Below are positions 43,853 to 57,683 of a stretch of DNA of 64,000 nt, in pieces (the first letter of the stretch is position 1; each line of letters starts with the position of its first letter). Source of the DNA: Corynebacterium mycetoides (GTDB lineage Bacteria; Actinomycetota; Actinomycetes; Mycobacteriales; Mycobacteriaceae); contig NZ_LT629700.1 of NCBI RefSeq assembly GCF_900103625.1, positions 1 through 64,000 on the forward strand, written 5' to 3'. A model generated the notes under the pieces. That model did not search any database. It saw only the letters and a program-made list of their open reading frames with translations, and was not told where the DNA came from. Both the position numbers and the translations under genes were made by a program.

Positions 43853-44344
43853 ATGGCGAAGAAGAAAAAGAACACAACCTCCGGGGGCGTCATCGCGACG
43901 AACCGGAAGGCTCGCCACGACTACACCATCCTGGACACCTGGGAGACGGGCATCGTGCTCGTCGGCACGGAAATCAAGTCGTTGCGCGAAGGCAAGGCCA
44001 GCCTGGTCGAAGCCTTCGCGACCATCGACAACGGTGAAGTGTGGCTGCGCAACCTGCACATTCCGGAGTACTCGATGGGATCGTGGACGAACCACTCGCC
44101 CCGGCGCACGCGCAAGCTGCTCATGCACCGCCGCGAGATCGACTCGCTCGAGGGCAAGCTTCGCGACGGCAACCGGACCCTCGTGCCCCTCTCCATGTAC
44201 CTTAAAGACGGGAAAGCGAAGGTGGAGCTGGGGCTCGCGCAGGGCAAGCAGGACTACGACAAGCGCCAGGCCATCAAGCGCCGCACCGAGGACCGCGAGA
44301 TCGCGCGGGACCTAGGCCAGAAGTTCAAGGGGATCAAGGCGTGA
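43853..44344 (+). CDS. smpB: SsrA-binding protein SmpB, second copy
   Basis: A 163-residue partner of tmRNA in trans-translation (MAKKKKNTTSGG start, NRKARHDYTILDTWE core, basic C-terminal tail). The ssrA gene lies 688 bases downstream, the expected partnership. It overlaps the following SDR gene by four bases. Confidence 0.95.
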   Translation: MAKKKKNTTSGGVIATNRKARHDYTILDTWETGIVLVGTEIKSLREGKASLVEAFATIDNGEVWLRNLHIPEYSMGSWTNHSPRRTRKLLMHRREIDSLEGKLRDGNRTLVPLSMYLKDGKAKVELGLAQGKQDYDKRQAIKRRTEDREIARDLGQKFKGIKA

Positions 44345-44988
44345 AAAAGGCACTGGTGACGGGAGCGTCGCGCGGGATCGGCCGCGCTATTGCGCAGGAA
44401 CTCGGCCGCGACCACCACGTACTCGTGGGGGCGTCTGCTGACGCTTCGGGGGTCGTCGACACGCTCCCGAGCGCGGAGCCCTTCGAGGTGGACCTGCGCA
44501 ACCCGGAGGCGATCGCGGCCGCGTGCGCGGGCGTCGACGAGCTCGACGTGCTCGTCCACGCCGCCGGCATCTACCCCAAGGGGCCTTTCGACGAGCTCAC
44601 GGCGCAGGAGTGGCGCGAGGGCTTCGAGGTCAACTTTTTCGCTGGCGTGACGCTGGTGCGCGAGCTTCTGCCCGCTTTGCGACGCTCCCGGGGCCTCATC
44701 GTCACCATCAACTCCGGCGCCGGGTTGCGCGGCCTGGAAAACGGCAGCATCTACTGCTCCACGAAGTACGCGCTGCGGGGATTCACCGACACCCTGCGCC
44801 TGGAGGAGCAGGGTCGGGTGCGGGTGACCTCGCTGCACCCGGGGCCGACCGATACCGACATGATTGCCGGCGACACCCGCGCCAAGATGGATCCGGTCGA
44901 TGTGGCCAAGGCGGTGCGCCTCGCCGTCGATGCCGGCCCCGACACCGTGATCGACTTCCTGCGGATCACCCCCTTGCGCACATCCTGA
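44341..44988 (+). CDS. Short-chain dehydrogenase/reductase downstream of smpB
   Basis: A 215-residue SDR with TGASRGIG, an HAAG variant of NNAG and the catalytic YCSTK. The substrate is unknown. GTG start at 44341 inside the smpB stop region, so it is co-translated with smpB. Confidence 0.85.
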   Translation: MKKALVTGASRGIGRAIAQELGRDHHVLVGASADASGVVDTLPSAEPFEVDLRNPEAIAAACAGVDELDVLVHAAGIYPKGPFDELTAQEWREGFEVNFFAGVTLVRELLPALRRSRGLIVTINSGAGLRGLENGSIYCSTKYALRGFTDTLRLEEQGRVRVTSLHPGPTDTDMIAGDTRAKMDPVDVAKAVRLAVDAGPDTVIDFLRITPLRTS

Positions 44989-45010
44989 GCGCTGAGTAGG
45001 GTTAGGGATC

Positions 45011-45031
45011 CTACGTTTCTTCGTAGTTTTT
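45011..45031 (+). terminator. Short terminator after the prfB-ftsEX-smpB-SDR operon
   Basis: CTACG-TTTCTT-CGTAG followed by TTTTT directly before the tmRNA 5' end. The stem is short, so efficiency may be low, or it may be a pause before ssrA. Confidence 0.5.
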
Positions 45032-45412
45032 GGGGTTGATTATGGTTTCGACTTCATTGACCAAGCCAGGGGAAGCGTGCCGGTGCAGGCTGGAGACCAC
45101 CGTGAGCGTCGCAGCAAACAATAAACGCAGAGAAGAACTCTCAGCGTGACTACGCCCTCGCTGCCTAAGAGCTAGCGACCGCGTGTCTGTCAGGTCGGGC
45201 CTGTTCCCGTCCCGGTACCTGGCATCGACTTAGGGGACTTGCCCAAGGGCCGTGTCAGTGCGGCCCGCGGGGACTTTCCACACTGGCTGGGCCCGCCATC
45301 CGGACATGTTCGCCTGATCCGGAGGGCCGAGTAGAGGCGTAGCGCGGACTGCGCACGGAGAAGCCCTGGCGCGGTGATGAAGGACCCGGGTTCAATTCCC
45401 GGCAGCTCCACC
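45032..45412 (+). ncRNA. ssrA: Transfer-messenger RNA
   Basis: The 5' end GGGGTTGATTATGGTTTCGAC and the 3' end GGGTTCAATTCCCGGCAGC plus TCCACC form the tRNA-like half; GGGGUUG pairs with CAGCUCC. The tag frame is 45127-45168 and encodes AEKNSQRDYALAA followed by TAA, close to other corynebacterial degradation tags. The final A of CCA is not encoded (CCG in the DNA). It rescues stalled ribosomes together with SmpB. Confidence 0.96.
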
Positions 45413-45422
45413 GAGAGGCTAG

Positions 45423-45455
45423 AGCCCCGGACCGGTTACGGTTCGGGGCTTTTTC
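45423..45455 (+). terminator. tmRNA terminator
   Basis: AGCCCCGGACCGGTTACGGT pairs with TCGGGGCT and is followed by TTTTT. Confidence 0.85.
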
Positions 45456-45612
45456 TCTGCGCGTTCTCTGCCTGCGTGCATTGCCTGTTCGACCGGAATG
45501 CGTGATTGGGTCGATTTTTGGGGCCGAAACCCCCTTCCGGTCGAACACGAACCCTGGCACGAGCCGGTAAAGTGATGCACGTCACCGATTCCGCACCCAG
45601 AAAGGCCCCACC

Positions 45613-45834
45613 ATGCGCGTAGAAGCGATCGAGATCACCCAGCACGAGGGCGACACCCTCTACTTCCGCACCACCCACCCCGAAACGGGCGAGGACCGCG
45701 TCGCTCAGCTGCGCGAGGCCATCGACGCCGGCACCGAGTTCACCGCCGAGGACCTCCTCGGCCGTGAGTTGACGGTGCACCCGGACAACATCGCCTCCTG
45801 GGAGGAGCGCGAAGTGGAGGATTCCGCGCTGTAG
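45613..45834 (+). CDS. Small acidic hypothetical protein
   Basis: 73 residues (MRVEAIEITQHEGDTLYF start), acidic, without membrane segments. I do not recognise a family. The ATG has an upstream GAAAGG. It lies nine bases before the luciferase-like gene and is probably co-transcribed with it. Confidence 0.6.
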   Translation: MRVEAIEITQHEGDTLYFRTTHPETGEDRVAQLREAIDAGTEFTAEDLLGRELTVHPDNIASWEEREVEDSAL

Positions 45835-45843
45835 GCTGCGGAT

Positions 45844-46833
45844 ATGGCTGAGACCAACCCGCTTTTTCAACTTTCCACCGCGCCGTATACGCAGCTTCCC
45901 GGCTTCACCAGGACATTCCGCCAGGGCGAGCTCACCGTCGGGCTGAGCCTGCCGATCGAGGCAAACGCGGAGGAGAGCCCGCAGGATTCGCTCGAAAACC
46001 AGGTGCGCCTGGTCCGCATGGCGGAGGACGCCGGGTTCGCCGCGGTGTGGGTGCGCGACATTCCGCTGCGCGTGGAAACGTTCGGGGACGTCGGCCAGGT
46101 GTGGGACCCCTGGATGTACCTGTCGTATCTGGCCGCGCACACGTCGCGGATCGCGCTGGGCACGGCGGCGATCGTCGTGCCGTTCCAGCACCCTCTGCTC
46201 ATGGCCAAGCGTGCCGCCACGCTCGACCGACTCTCCGGCGGCAGGTTCCTGTTCGGCATCGCCACGGGGGACCGGCCGGAGGAGTTTCCGGCCTTTGGCC
46301 AGGACCGCGGGACCAGGGGGGACGTCATGGCGGAGCACCTCCGTGTCTACCGCGAGGCGCTGACCACAAGCTACCGGCCGATCAGATGGTCGGGCGGGAA
46401 GATGGGCGGGTCCGACGTGGTGCCTAAGCCGTGCGCCCGGGAGGTGCCGCTGCTGGCCACGGGCTCGCTGCAGCAGACGATGGAGTGGCGTGCGGAGCAC
46501 ACGCACGGGTGGCTGATGTACCACAAGGGTCTGGACGTGCAGAAGGTGAACGTGCGGAATTGGAACGCGAGCGTCGAGGCGCTCGGCGGCGGGTGGAAGC
46601 CGTTCGCGGAGTCGCTCTGGCTGGACATCCACCCCGACCCCGACGCGCCGGCGGAGGGCCACACCTTCGGCTACCGGCTCGGCCGCAACGCGCTGATCCG
46701 TTTGCTGAGGGCGCAGCGCGAGATCGGGGTGAGCCACGTGATGGTGAATTTCCGTATTTCGGACCGCAGCGCCGAGGAGCAAATGGAGGAGTTCGCAACC
46801 CACGTTTTGCCCGCTATTACCCCCGCTGGATGA
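45844..46833 (+). CDS. Luciferase-like (LLM class) flavin-dependent oxidoreductase
   Basis: A 329-residue bacterial-luciferase-fold protein expected to use FMN or F420 with a (beta/alpha)8 barrel. RIALGTAAIVVPFQHPL, RAATLDRLSGGRFLFGIATG and GGKMGGSDVVPKP are typical of the family. The substrate is unknown. No terminator is evident before the DtxR boxes that follow. Confidence 0.8.
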   Translation: MAETNPLFQLSTAPYTQLPGFTRTFRQGELTVGLSLPIEANAEESPQDSLENQVRLVRMAEDAGFAAVWVRDIPLRVETFGDVGQVWDPWMYLSYLAAHTSRIALGTAAIVVPFQHPLLMAKRAATLDRLSGGRFLFGIATGDRPEEFPAFGQDRGTRGDVMAEHLRVYREALTTSYRPIRWSGGKMGGSDVVPKPCAREVPLLATGSLQQTMEWRAEHTHGWLMYHKGLDVQKVNVRNWNASVEALGGGWKPFAESLWLDIHPDPDAPAEGHTFGYRLGRNALIRLLRAQREIGVSHVMVNFRISDRSAEEQMEEFATHVLPAITPAG

Positions 46834-46877
46834 TTTAAGAAACACTTGTGTAATGTAATTCTATGTCAGGGCGGGGG

Positions 46878-46896
46878 TAAGGGTTGGCTAACTTGC
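46878..46896. promoter_or_regulatory. DtxR-like iron box 1
   Basis: TAAGGGTTGGCTAACTTGC resembles the 19-base DtxR/IdeR operator TTAGGTTAGSCTAACCTAA with four or five mismatches. It lies upstream of the siderophore ABC operon, which would be repressed when iron is sufficient. Confidence 0.65.
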
Positions 46897-46915
46897 CCCC
46901 TGCCCGTATTTTTAC

Positions 46916-46934
46916 CTAGGTAACCCTTACCTAA
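46916..46934. promoter_or_regulatory. DtxR-like iron box 2
   Basis: On the minus strand TTAGGTAAGGGTTACCTAG matches about 15 of 19 positions of the DtxR operator. It ends 26 bases before the GTG start of the binding-protein gene. Confidence 0.7.
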
Positions 46935-46960
46935 TTTTTCGACATGAAAGGAAACGGAAC

Positions 46961-47956
46961 GTGACCCGTTTCAGCGCACGCGCACTCGCGGCCACCGTGG
47001 TGGCCGCCGCCTCCCTCGCACTCGCGTCCTGCTCCACCAGCGAGCAGGAGACCACGACCTCCACCGCCGCCGCGGAATCCCAGACGGTGACTGTGGAGGA
47101 CAACGAGGGTGTGAAGGAAGTTCCGAGCCCCGCACAGCGCGTCGTCGCGCTGGACAACCGCTCGTTCGAGATCCTCGACACCTGGGGCATCGAACCCGTC
47201 GCAGCCCCCCGCGCCCTCGTGCCCGTGACCATCCCCGGCATCGGCGACAACGAGAACATCGTCGACATCGGCAACCACCGCGAGCCGAACCTCGAGGCCA
47301 TCGTCGCCGCCGAGCCCGACCTGATCGTCTCCGGCCAGCGCTTCCAGCAGCACGACGCCGACATTGAGAAGCTCGTCCCCGACGCCGTGCTGGTCGACTT
47401 CGAGCCGCGCGACGGTGAGCCCTTCGACAAGGAGCTCATCCGCCAGACCGAGGCTCTCGGCGAGATCTTCGGCAAGCAGGACGAGGCGCAGAAGCTTGTC
47501 GACGACTTCACCAACGCCCTCCAGCGAGCCAAGGACGCATACAACCCCGAGCAGACCGTCATGGCCGTCAACGTCTCCGGCGGCGAGATCGGCTACGTCG
47601 CCCCGACGATCGGTCGCACCTGGGGCCCGCTGTTCGACCTGATCGGCATGAAGCCGGCGCTCGAGGTGCAGAACGCGACCAACGACCACCAGGGTGACGA
47701 CATCTCGGTGGAGGCCATCGCCGCTTCCAACCCCGACTGGATGCTCATCCTCGACCGCGACGCGGGCACCCGCACCGACGAGGGATCCCCGGCCGCGATG
47801 AACGTGATCAAGGACTCCGCCCCGCTGCAGAACGTGAACGCAGTCAAGGACGACCGCGTCTATGTTTCCCCGTCGGACACCTACACCAACGAGTCCATCA
47901 TCACCTACACTGAGATCCTCAACGAGCTCGCAGACAAGTTCGAGGCCGCCAAGTAA
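46961..47956 (+). CDS. Iron-siderophore ABC transporter substrate-binding lipoprotein
   Basis: A 331-residue class III periplasmic-binding-type protein. The lipobox LASC at about residues 20-23 would anchor it to the outer face of the membrane. PAQRVVALDNRSFEILDTWG and NLEAIVAAEPDLIV are typical of FatB/CeuE-type catecholate siderophore receptors. It starts with GTG after AAAGGAAA and its stop overlaps the permease start (TAATG). Confidence 0.87.
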   Translation: MTRFSARALAATVVAAASLALASCSTSEQETTTSTAAAESQTVTVEDNEGVKEVPSPAQRVVALDNRSFEILDTWGIEPVAAPRALVPVTIPGIGDNENIVDIGNHREPNLEAIVAAEPDLIVSGQRFQQHDADIEKLVPDAVLVDFEPRDGEPFDKELIRQTEALGEIFGKQDEAQKLVDDFTNALQRAKDAYNPEQTVMAVNVSGGEIGYVAPTIGRTWGPLFDLIGMKPALEVQNATNDHQGDDISVEAIAASNPDWMLILDRDAGTRTDEGSPAAMNVIKDSAPLQNVNAVKDDRVYVSPSDTYTNESIITYTEILNELADKFEAAK

Positions 47957-48930
47957 TGCCGCAGACCACCGCCACCACCCGCCCGGCACTTCTCAACTGG
48001 AAGTTCCTGGCGGGTGTCGGTGTTGTCGCCGGGCTCCTGTTCGCGTCGCTGGCGGTGGGGCAGTACGACATTCTCGGCAACTCAGACGGCTGGGCGATGT
48101 TCCAGACCACCCGCGTGCCGCGCACCGTGGCGCTCGTCCTGGCCGGCGCGGCCATGGCGATGAGCGGGTTGATCATGCAGATGCTCACCCAGAACCGCTT
48201 CGTCGAACCCACAACCACGGGCACGACGGAGTGGGCGGGCCTGGGCCTGTTGGCCACTATGGTGTTCGCGCCCAATGCGTCAGTCCTCGTACGGATGATC
48301 GTCGCGGTCGCCTTCGCCTTCGTGGGCACGATGGTGTTCTTCGCTTTTTTGCGCCGGGTGACCCTGCGTTCCAGCCTCATCGTGCCCATCGTGGGCATCA
48401 TGCTCGGGGCCGTGGTTAGCTCGGTGTCCACCTTCTGGGCGCTGCAGACGCAGCTGCTGCAGTCGCTGGGCGTGTGGTTCGCCGGGTCGTTCACCAGCGT
48501 CATCGCCGGCCAGTACGAGGTGCTGTGGATCGTCCTGTTCGTGGTCGTGGCGGTGTTCTTCTACGCGGACAGGCTCACCGCGGCCGGCCTCGGCGAGGAC
48601 GTGGCCACGAATATCGGCCTGAATTACAACCAGATCGTGCTCGTCGGCACCTCCATGGTGGCGATTGCGGCCGGGGTGGTCACCGTCGTGGTGGGGAACC
48701 TGCCGTTTTTGGGGCTCATCGTGCCCAACATCGTCTCCATGGTCCGCGGCGACGACCTGCGCTCCAATCTGCCCTGGGTGTGCCTGCTCGGCATCGGGAT
48801 CGTCACCGTGTGCGACCTTCTGGGGCGCACCGTGATCGCGCCGTTTGAGATGCCGGTATCCGTCATCCTCGGCGTTGTCGGCGCTGTCGTGTTCATCGCG
48901 CTCATTGTCAGGCAGGTTCGTCGTGGGTAG
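47956..48930 (+). CDS. Iron-siderophore ABC transporter permease 1 (FecCD family)
   Basis: A 324-residue permease with about nine membrane helices. The RVPRTVALVLAGAAMAMSG motif and the coupling region FLGLIVPNIVSMVRG are typical. It forms a heterodimeric channel with the next gene. Translation is coupled on both sides. Confidence 0.88.
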   Translation: MPQTTATTRPALLNWKFLAGVGVVAGLLFASLAVGQYDILGNSDGWAMFQTTRVPRTVALVLAGAAMAMSGLIMQMLTQNRFVEPTTTGTTEWAGLGLLATMVFAPNASVLVRMIVAVAFAFVGTMVFFAFLRRVTLRSSLIVPIVGIMLGAVVSSVSTFWALQTQLLQSLGVWFAGSFTSVIAGQYEVLWIVLFVVVAVFFYADRLTAAGLGEDVATNIGLNYNQIVLVGTSMVAIAAGVVTVVVGNLPFLGLIVPNIVSMVRGDDLRSNLPWVCLLGIGIVTVCDLLGRTVIAPFEMPVSVILGVVGAVVFIALIVRQVRRG

Positions 48931-49936
48931 CACTGCACGGAATGTCGGGGCGTTTCAGACGTCGAAAAGCAAGCGGCGCTACTTCGTCGCTTTGGCCGGG
49001 CTGGCTGCACTCGCGCTGCTGTTTACAGCGGGTCTTCTCGCCTACGGCAACCCCGTCGAATTTGGCACCCGCGCCTACTGGCTCATCGCGGAGCGCCGGA
49101 TGGACGCCGTCACGGCGATGGCGGTGGTCGCCGTGTGCCAAGGCGTGGCGACGGTCGCGTTCCAGACGGTTACCGGCAACCGGATCCTCACGCCCTCGAT
49201 CATGGGGTTCGAGTCCCTCTACGTGGTGATCAACACGGCCACGGTGTACTTCCTCGGGGCGACGGGCCTGCTCAGCGCCCGCACGCTGGAGATGTTCGTG
49301 CTGCAGCTCGCGCTCATGGTCGGGTTGTCGCTGCTGCTGTACACGTGGCTGCTGGCGGACAACGCCGCCAACCTGCACGCGATGCTGCTCGTCGGCATCG
49401 TCATCGGGGGAGGGCTCGCGAGCGTATCGACGTTCATGCAGCGCATGCTCACGCCCAGCGAGTTCGACGTGCTCAGCGCCAGACTCTTCGGCTCCGTCAA
49501 CAACGCCAACCCCGACTTTTACCCGGTGGCCATCCCGCTGGTCGTCGTGGCGGTGACGCTGGTCATGCTCAACTCGCGCCGGCTCAATGTGCTCTCGCTC
49601 GGCCGCGACGTGGCGGTGAACCTCGGGGTGAGCTTCCGCAAGCACGCGATCTACACCCTTGTTCTCGTCTCGGTGCTCATGGCCGTGTCGACGGCGTTGG
49701 TCGGGCCGATGACGTTCCTGGGGTTCCTCGTGGCCACGCTCGCGTACCAGTTCACCGACACGTACGACCACCGCTACATCTTCCCGATGGCTATCCTGTT
49801 GGGCTACGTGGTGCTCACCGGTGCGTACTTCATCATGAACCACGTGTTTTACGCCCAGGGCGTGGTGTCCATCATCATCGAGCTGGTGGGCGGCATCACC
49901 TTCCTGGTCGTCGTCTTGAGAAAGGGGCGCATGTGA
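48923..49936 (+). CDS. Iron-siderophore ABC transporter permease 2 (FecCD family)
   Basis: A 337-residue permease; GTG start at 48923 overlapping the previous stop by eight bases. It has a basic N-terminus (SKSKRRY), about nine helices, and the signatures TGNRILTPSIMGFESLY and GPMTFLGFLVATLAYQ. Confidence 0.87.
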   Translation: MGSTARNVGAFQTSKSKRRYFVALAGLAALALLFTAGLLAYGNPVEFGTRAYWLIAERRMDAVTAMAVVAVCQGVATVAFQTVTGNRILTPSIMGFESLYVVINTATVYFLGATGLLSARTLEMFVLQLALMVGLSLLLYTWLLADNAANLHAMLLVGIVIGGGLASVSTFMQRMLTPSEFDVLSARLFGSVNNANPDFYPVAIPLVVVAVTLVMLNSRRLNVLSLGRDVAVNLGVSFRKHAIYTLVLVSVLMAVSTALVGPMTFLGFLVATLAYQFTDTYDHRYIFPMAILLGYVVLTGAYFIMNHVFYAQGVVSIIIELVGGITFLVVVLRKGRM

Positions 49937-50688
49937 TTACGCTTACTGACGTCCGCAAGGCCTACGGCGACGATGTCGCCATCGGGCCCGTCAACCTGCA
50001 GATTCCCTCGGGCGGGATCACCGCGCTCGTCGGCCCGAACGGCGCGGGCAAATCCACCCTGCTCACCATGATCGGGCGCCTGCTCGCCATTGACGAGGGC
50101 ACCGTCCAGATCGGGACCATGGATGTGACCGACACCAAGTCGAAGGACCTGGCCAAGGTCATTTCCATCCTGAAGCAGGAGAACCACTTCGTCACCCGGC
50201 TCACCGTGCGCCAGCTCGTCGGGTTCGGGCGCTTCCCCTACTCGCGGGGCAGGCTCACGGCGCAGGACGAGGAGATCATCACCAAATACATCGACTTCCT
50301 CGGGCTGTCCGCGTTGGAGAACCGCTACCTGGACCAGCTGTCGGGAGGGCAGCGGCAGCGCGCATACGTAGCCATGGTGCTGTGCCAGGAGACCGATTAC
50401 GTGCTTCTCGACGAGCCCCTGAACAACCTGGACATCGCCCACTCCGTCGAGATGATGAAGCACCTATACGACGCCGCCCACGACCTGGGCCGGACCATCA
50501 TCATCGTGCTGCACGACATTAACTTCGCCGCCCGGTACGCCGACTTCATCTGCGCGGCCAAAGACGGGCAGATCGCGGCCTTTGGCACGCCGGCGGAGAT
50601 CATGAGGGACGACCTGCTCACGGAGATCTTCAACACCGAGGTAAAGGTCATCGAGGGGCCGCACGGACCCATCGCCACGTACCACTAA
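49933..50688 (+). CDS. Iron-siderophore ABC transporter ATP-binding protein (FecE-like)
   Basis: A 251-residue ATPase with Walker A GPNGAGKST, signature LSGGQRQR, Walker B VLLDEPLNNLD and switch LHDINFAARY. GTG start at 49933 overlaps the permease stop. Last gene of the four-gene DtxR-type operon. Confidence 0.9.
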   Translation: MITLTDVRKAYGDDVAIGPVNLQIPSGGITALVGPNGAGKSTLLTMIGRLLAIDEGTVQIGTMDVTDTKSKDLAKVISILKQENHFVTRLTVRQLVGFGRFPYSRGRLTAQDEEIITKYIDFLGLSALENRYLDQLSGGQRQRAYVAMVLCQETDYVLLDEPLNNLDIAHSVEMMKHLYDAAHDLGRTIIIVLHDINFAARYADFICAAKDGQIAAFGTPAEIMRDDLLTEIFNTEVKVIEGPHGPIATYH

Positions 50689-50808
50689 GCATTTATGCCC
50701 TGTGGCCAGGTGATTTGTGTTGTGTGGTGGGTGGGGTTAATGTTCTTTCTCGCTGCCGGTTGGGTTGCTGTGAGGTGAACTTCTGGTGGTGCTGGGTTGG
50801 ATGACTGT

Positions 50809-50838
50809 TTGACTTTGTGTTGGGTGGTTGTGTAGATT
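50809..50838 (+). promoter_or_regulatory. Candidate rRNA operon promoter
   Basis: TTGACT (50809-50814) and TAGATT (50833-50838) with an 18-base spacer lie about 390 bases upstream of 16S, within a T/G-rich stretch typical of corynebacterial rrn leaders. Confidence 0.55.
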
Positions 50839-51229
50839 CAGTTTTCCCGCGGGGTTTGTGCGTGGGGTGTGTCGTGTGAGAACTCGATAGTGTGCCAATG
50901 TACTTTTGTTTTTTGTTTGTGGTTTGTGTGGTTGTGCATTGTGGTGTGTCTGCTCATGTTCTGCGTTGTGTGGGGTGTGGGTGGGTGTGTGCCGGTTGTG
51001 GTGTCGTGAACCTTTGATGGCGGCATTGCTGGTGGTTTCACCGTGATGTGTGATTGTTTCAGATCGCATTTTTTGCTGGCCCTGGTTTTTCCTCGTCGGA
51101 TTGTGGGGTCAGTGTTTGTAGGTAATTTGAGGATTGGCCAGTTCATTGCCCTTGCTGTGTGTGGGGGTGGTGGTTGGTTTGTTTGTGGTTGGGTTTGGGC
51201 TTTTCACGCCTGGATGTTTCTGCTGAAAT
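50839..51229 (+). other. rRNA operon leader
   Basis: No gene is seen. GTGCGTGGGGTG near 50860 can pair, allowing G-U, with TGCCCCGTGCGC near 52785, giving a plausible 16S processing stem. The motif TGTGAGAACTCGATAG near 50874 recurs almost unchanged in the 16S-23S spacer (TGTGAGAACTGTATAG near 53095) and is a candidate antitermination or processing box. Confidence 0.55.
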
Positions 51230-56240
<5,011 letters not shown>

Positions 56241-56511
56241 AACCAAACAAACGATCAATGTTGAGCACACGACTTTATTGTGTGTGCCGCGTCCACTATG
56301 CAGTGTCTGACACACCACACCCCACGGTACGAGCGTGTACCCGGTGCAGGCCGCACCAACCGAACACGCAGCATGATTGTTGTGATCATGATTGCGGGGG
56401 TTGGGTTAATTGGATATGTGTTGTCGCATCACCACATCAAACAGGTGCGCACCGACCGGCCAGGCCGGTGTGTGCGCGGGTTTGTGTGTGGGTCGGCACG
56501 CCCCATTGGGT
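56241..56511 (+). other. 23S-5S spacer with processing stem
   Basis: The segment CGCGTCCACTATGCAGTGTC (56289-56308) and the following ACACACCACACC pair with 53082-53118 upstream of 23S. The rest of the spacer shows no gene or tRNA. Confidence 0.75.
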
Positions 56512-56631
56512 GTGTCGGTGGTTGATGGCGGCGGGGAAACGCCCGGTCCCATTCCGAACCCGGAAGCTAAGCCCGCCCGCGCCGATGGTACTGCCCCCGG
56601 GAGGGGGTGGGAGAGTAGGTTACCGCCGACC
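56512..56631 (+). rRNA. rrf: 5S ribosomal RNA
   Basis: GTGTCGGTGGTTGATGGCGG to TACCGCCGAC, with ATTCCGAACCCGGAAGCTAA and GCCGATGGTACTGC, about 120 bases. Confidence 0.95.
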
Positions 56632-56666
56632 CAACAACTTCACAATCAACAAAAAATAGAGAATAC

Positions 56667-56728
56667 TGTGCGCCCCGGCCACCACACCCCCACAACCAAA
56701 AGGGGGGGTGCGGTGACCGGGGCACACA
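56667..56728 (+). terminator. rRNA operon terminator hairpin
   Basis: A long stem pairs TGTGCGCCCCGGCCACC with GGTGACCGGGGCACACA, with inner CACCCCC/GGGGGGGTG pairing. It has no T-run after it, so it may act as a strong stem or with Rho. Confidence 0.65.
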
Positions 56729-56858
56729 CATATGCGCACATGGCGGTGGCACCACCCGGCAACACTCAACCCGCACCGTGGGCAGGGTGATATCGGCCCC
56801 GTACTCCGCACCCCGGAGCCGCTGGGGCTATATGCCGGCAACCACTCGCAGAAAGAAA

Positions 56859-57538
56859 CTCTGCATTGCGGAGTGCCCATAAGCAGCGGCTAACGCGTTT
56901 ACCCCACGGCGTGCGGTTCTCATCCCTCGAAAAGACCGCAATGCGGACTGATCGCTCCACGCTGGCGGCCTCAAACTCCACGTTGCGGATTTCCACAACA
57001 TTCGGTTAATGGGATCACCCCGCCGAGCGTGGACAGCATTCCCCAGAAAGTCCGCAATGCGGACCGGTCGAAAAACACTGGTGAAAAGCTCCGCATTGCG
57101 GACTTTCAATAAGCATCGAATGATGGGTGCGCATCGCCGAGAAACGCCCGCACTCCGGCAACAACGTTAAAGTCCGCAATGCGGACCATTCGCGGAGATC
57201 GACCCGAGGCTACCGGCGGATCGCACCCCGCCTTCAACTCCGCATTGCGGACTTCCCACAACATCCGGTTAATGGTTTTCTTCGCTGTGTACGGTTCGCG
57301 TCCCTCGAAAAATCCGCAATGCGGACTAACCGTGCGGCACCAACGGGCGAGGACTCCGCAATGCGGACTTCCCACCAGGTACGCCTTATGGACTGATTCC
57401 GCACATCGGGCCCACCATGGGGCGTTGCGGCTACAAAAGTCCGCATTGCGGACTTTCCACAAGAGGATGCTTATCGTTGCGCAGGACCGCTTGTCGTCGT
57501 GTGGCTCGACTGTATCGCGAAAACTCCGCATTGCGGAC
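56859..57538. repeat. Array of eleven 15-bp odd palindromes (GTCCGCAWTGCGGAC)
   Basis: Copies lie at 56859, 56934, 56976 (degenerate), 57050, 57089, 57172, 57238, 57312, 57354, 57439 and 57524 (first bases). Each reads nearly GTCCGCA-A/T-TGCGGAC; the central base gives orientation (A or T). Start-to-start distances are 75, 42, 74, 39, 83, 66, 74, 42, 85 and 85 bases, so short and long gaps largely alternate. The longer spacers share sequence: CCACAACATTCGGTTAATGG (56993) recurs as CCACAACATCCGGTTAATGG (57255), and TCCCTCGAAAA precedes the copies at 56934 and 57312. The array fills the gap between the rRNA operon and the convergent YhgE gene. No coding frame here looks real. The stretch 57539-57683 shows nothing further. 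Confidence 0.9.
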
Positions 57539-57683
57539 TTCGAACTGGATACGCCCTATATTTTCGCGCCACTCAAGGCCAGTAGTTCTGGGTTACTGCT
57601 GGCCGGTTCCGACCAGCATGTGCGCCCGGGTGGCCCGGGAGGTCCGGGAAGCCCCGAGCCACGCGAGCGTCGACAAGCGAAAG

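Noticed and set aside
56859-57538. CRISPR array
   Set aside because: Units are 15-bp palindromes in both orientations, gaps vary from 24 to 70 bases, spacers are related to one another rather than unique, and no cas gene is present.
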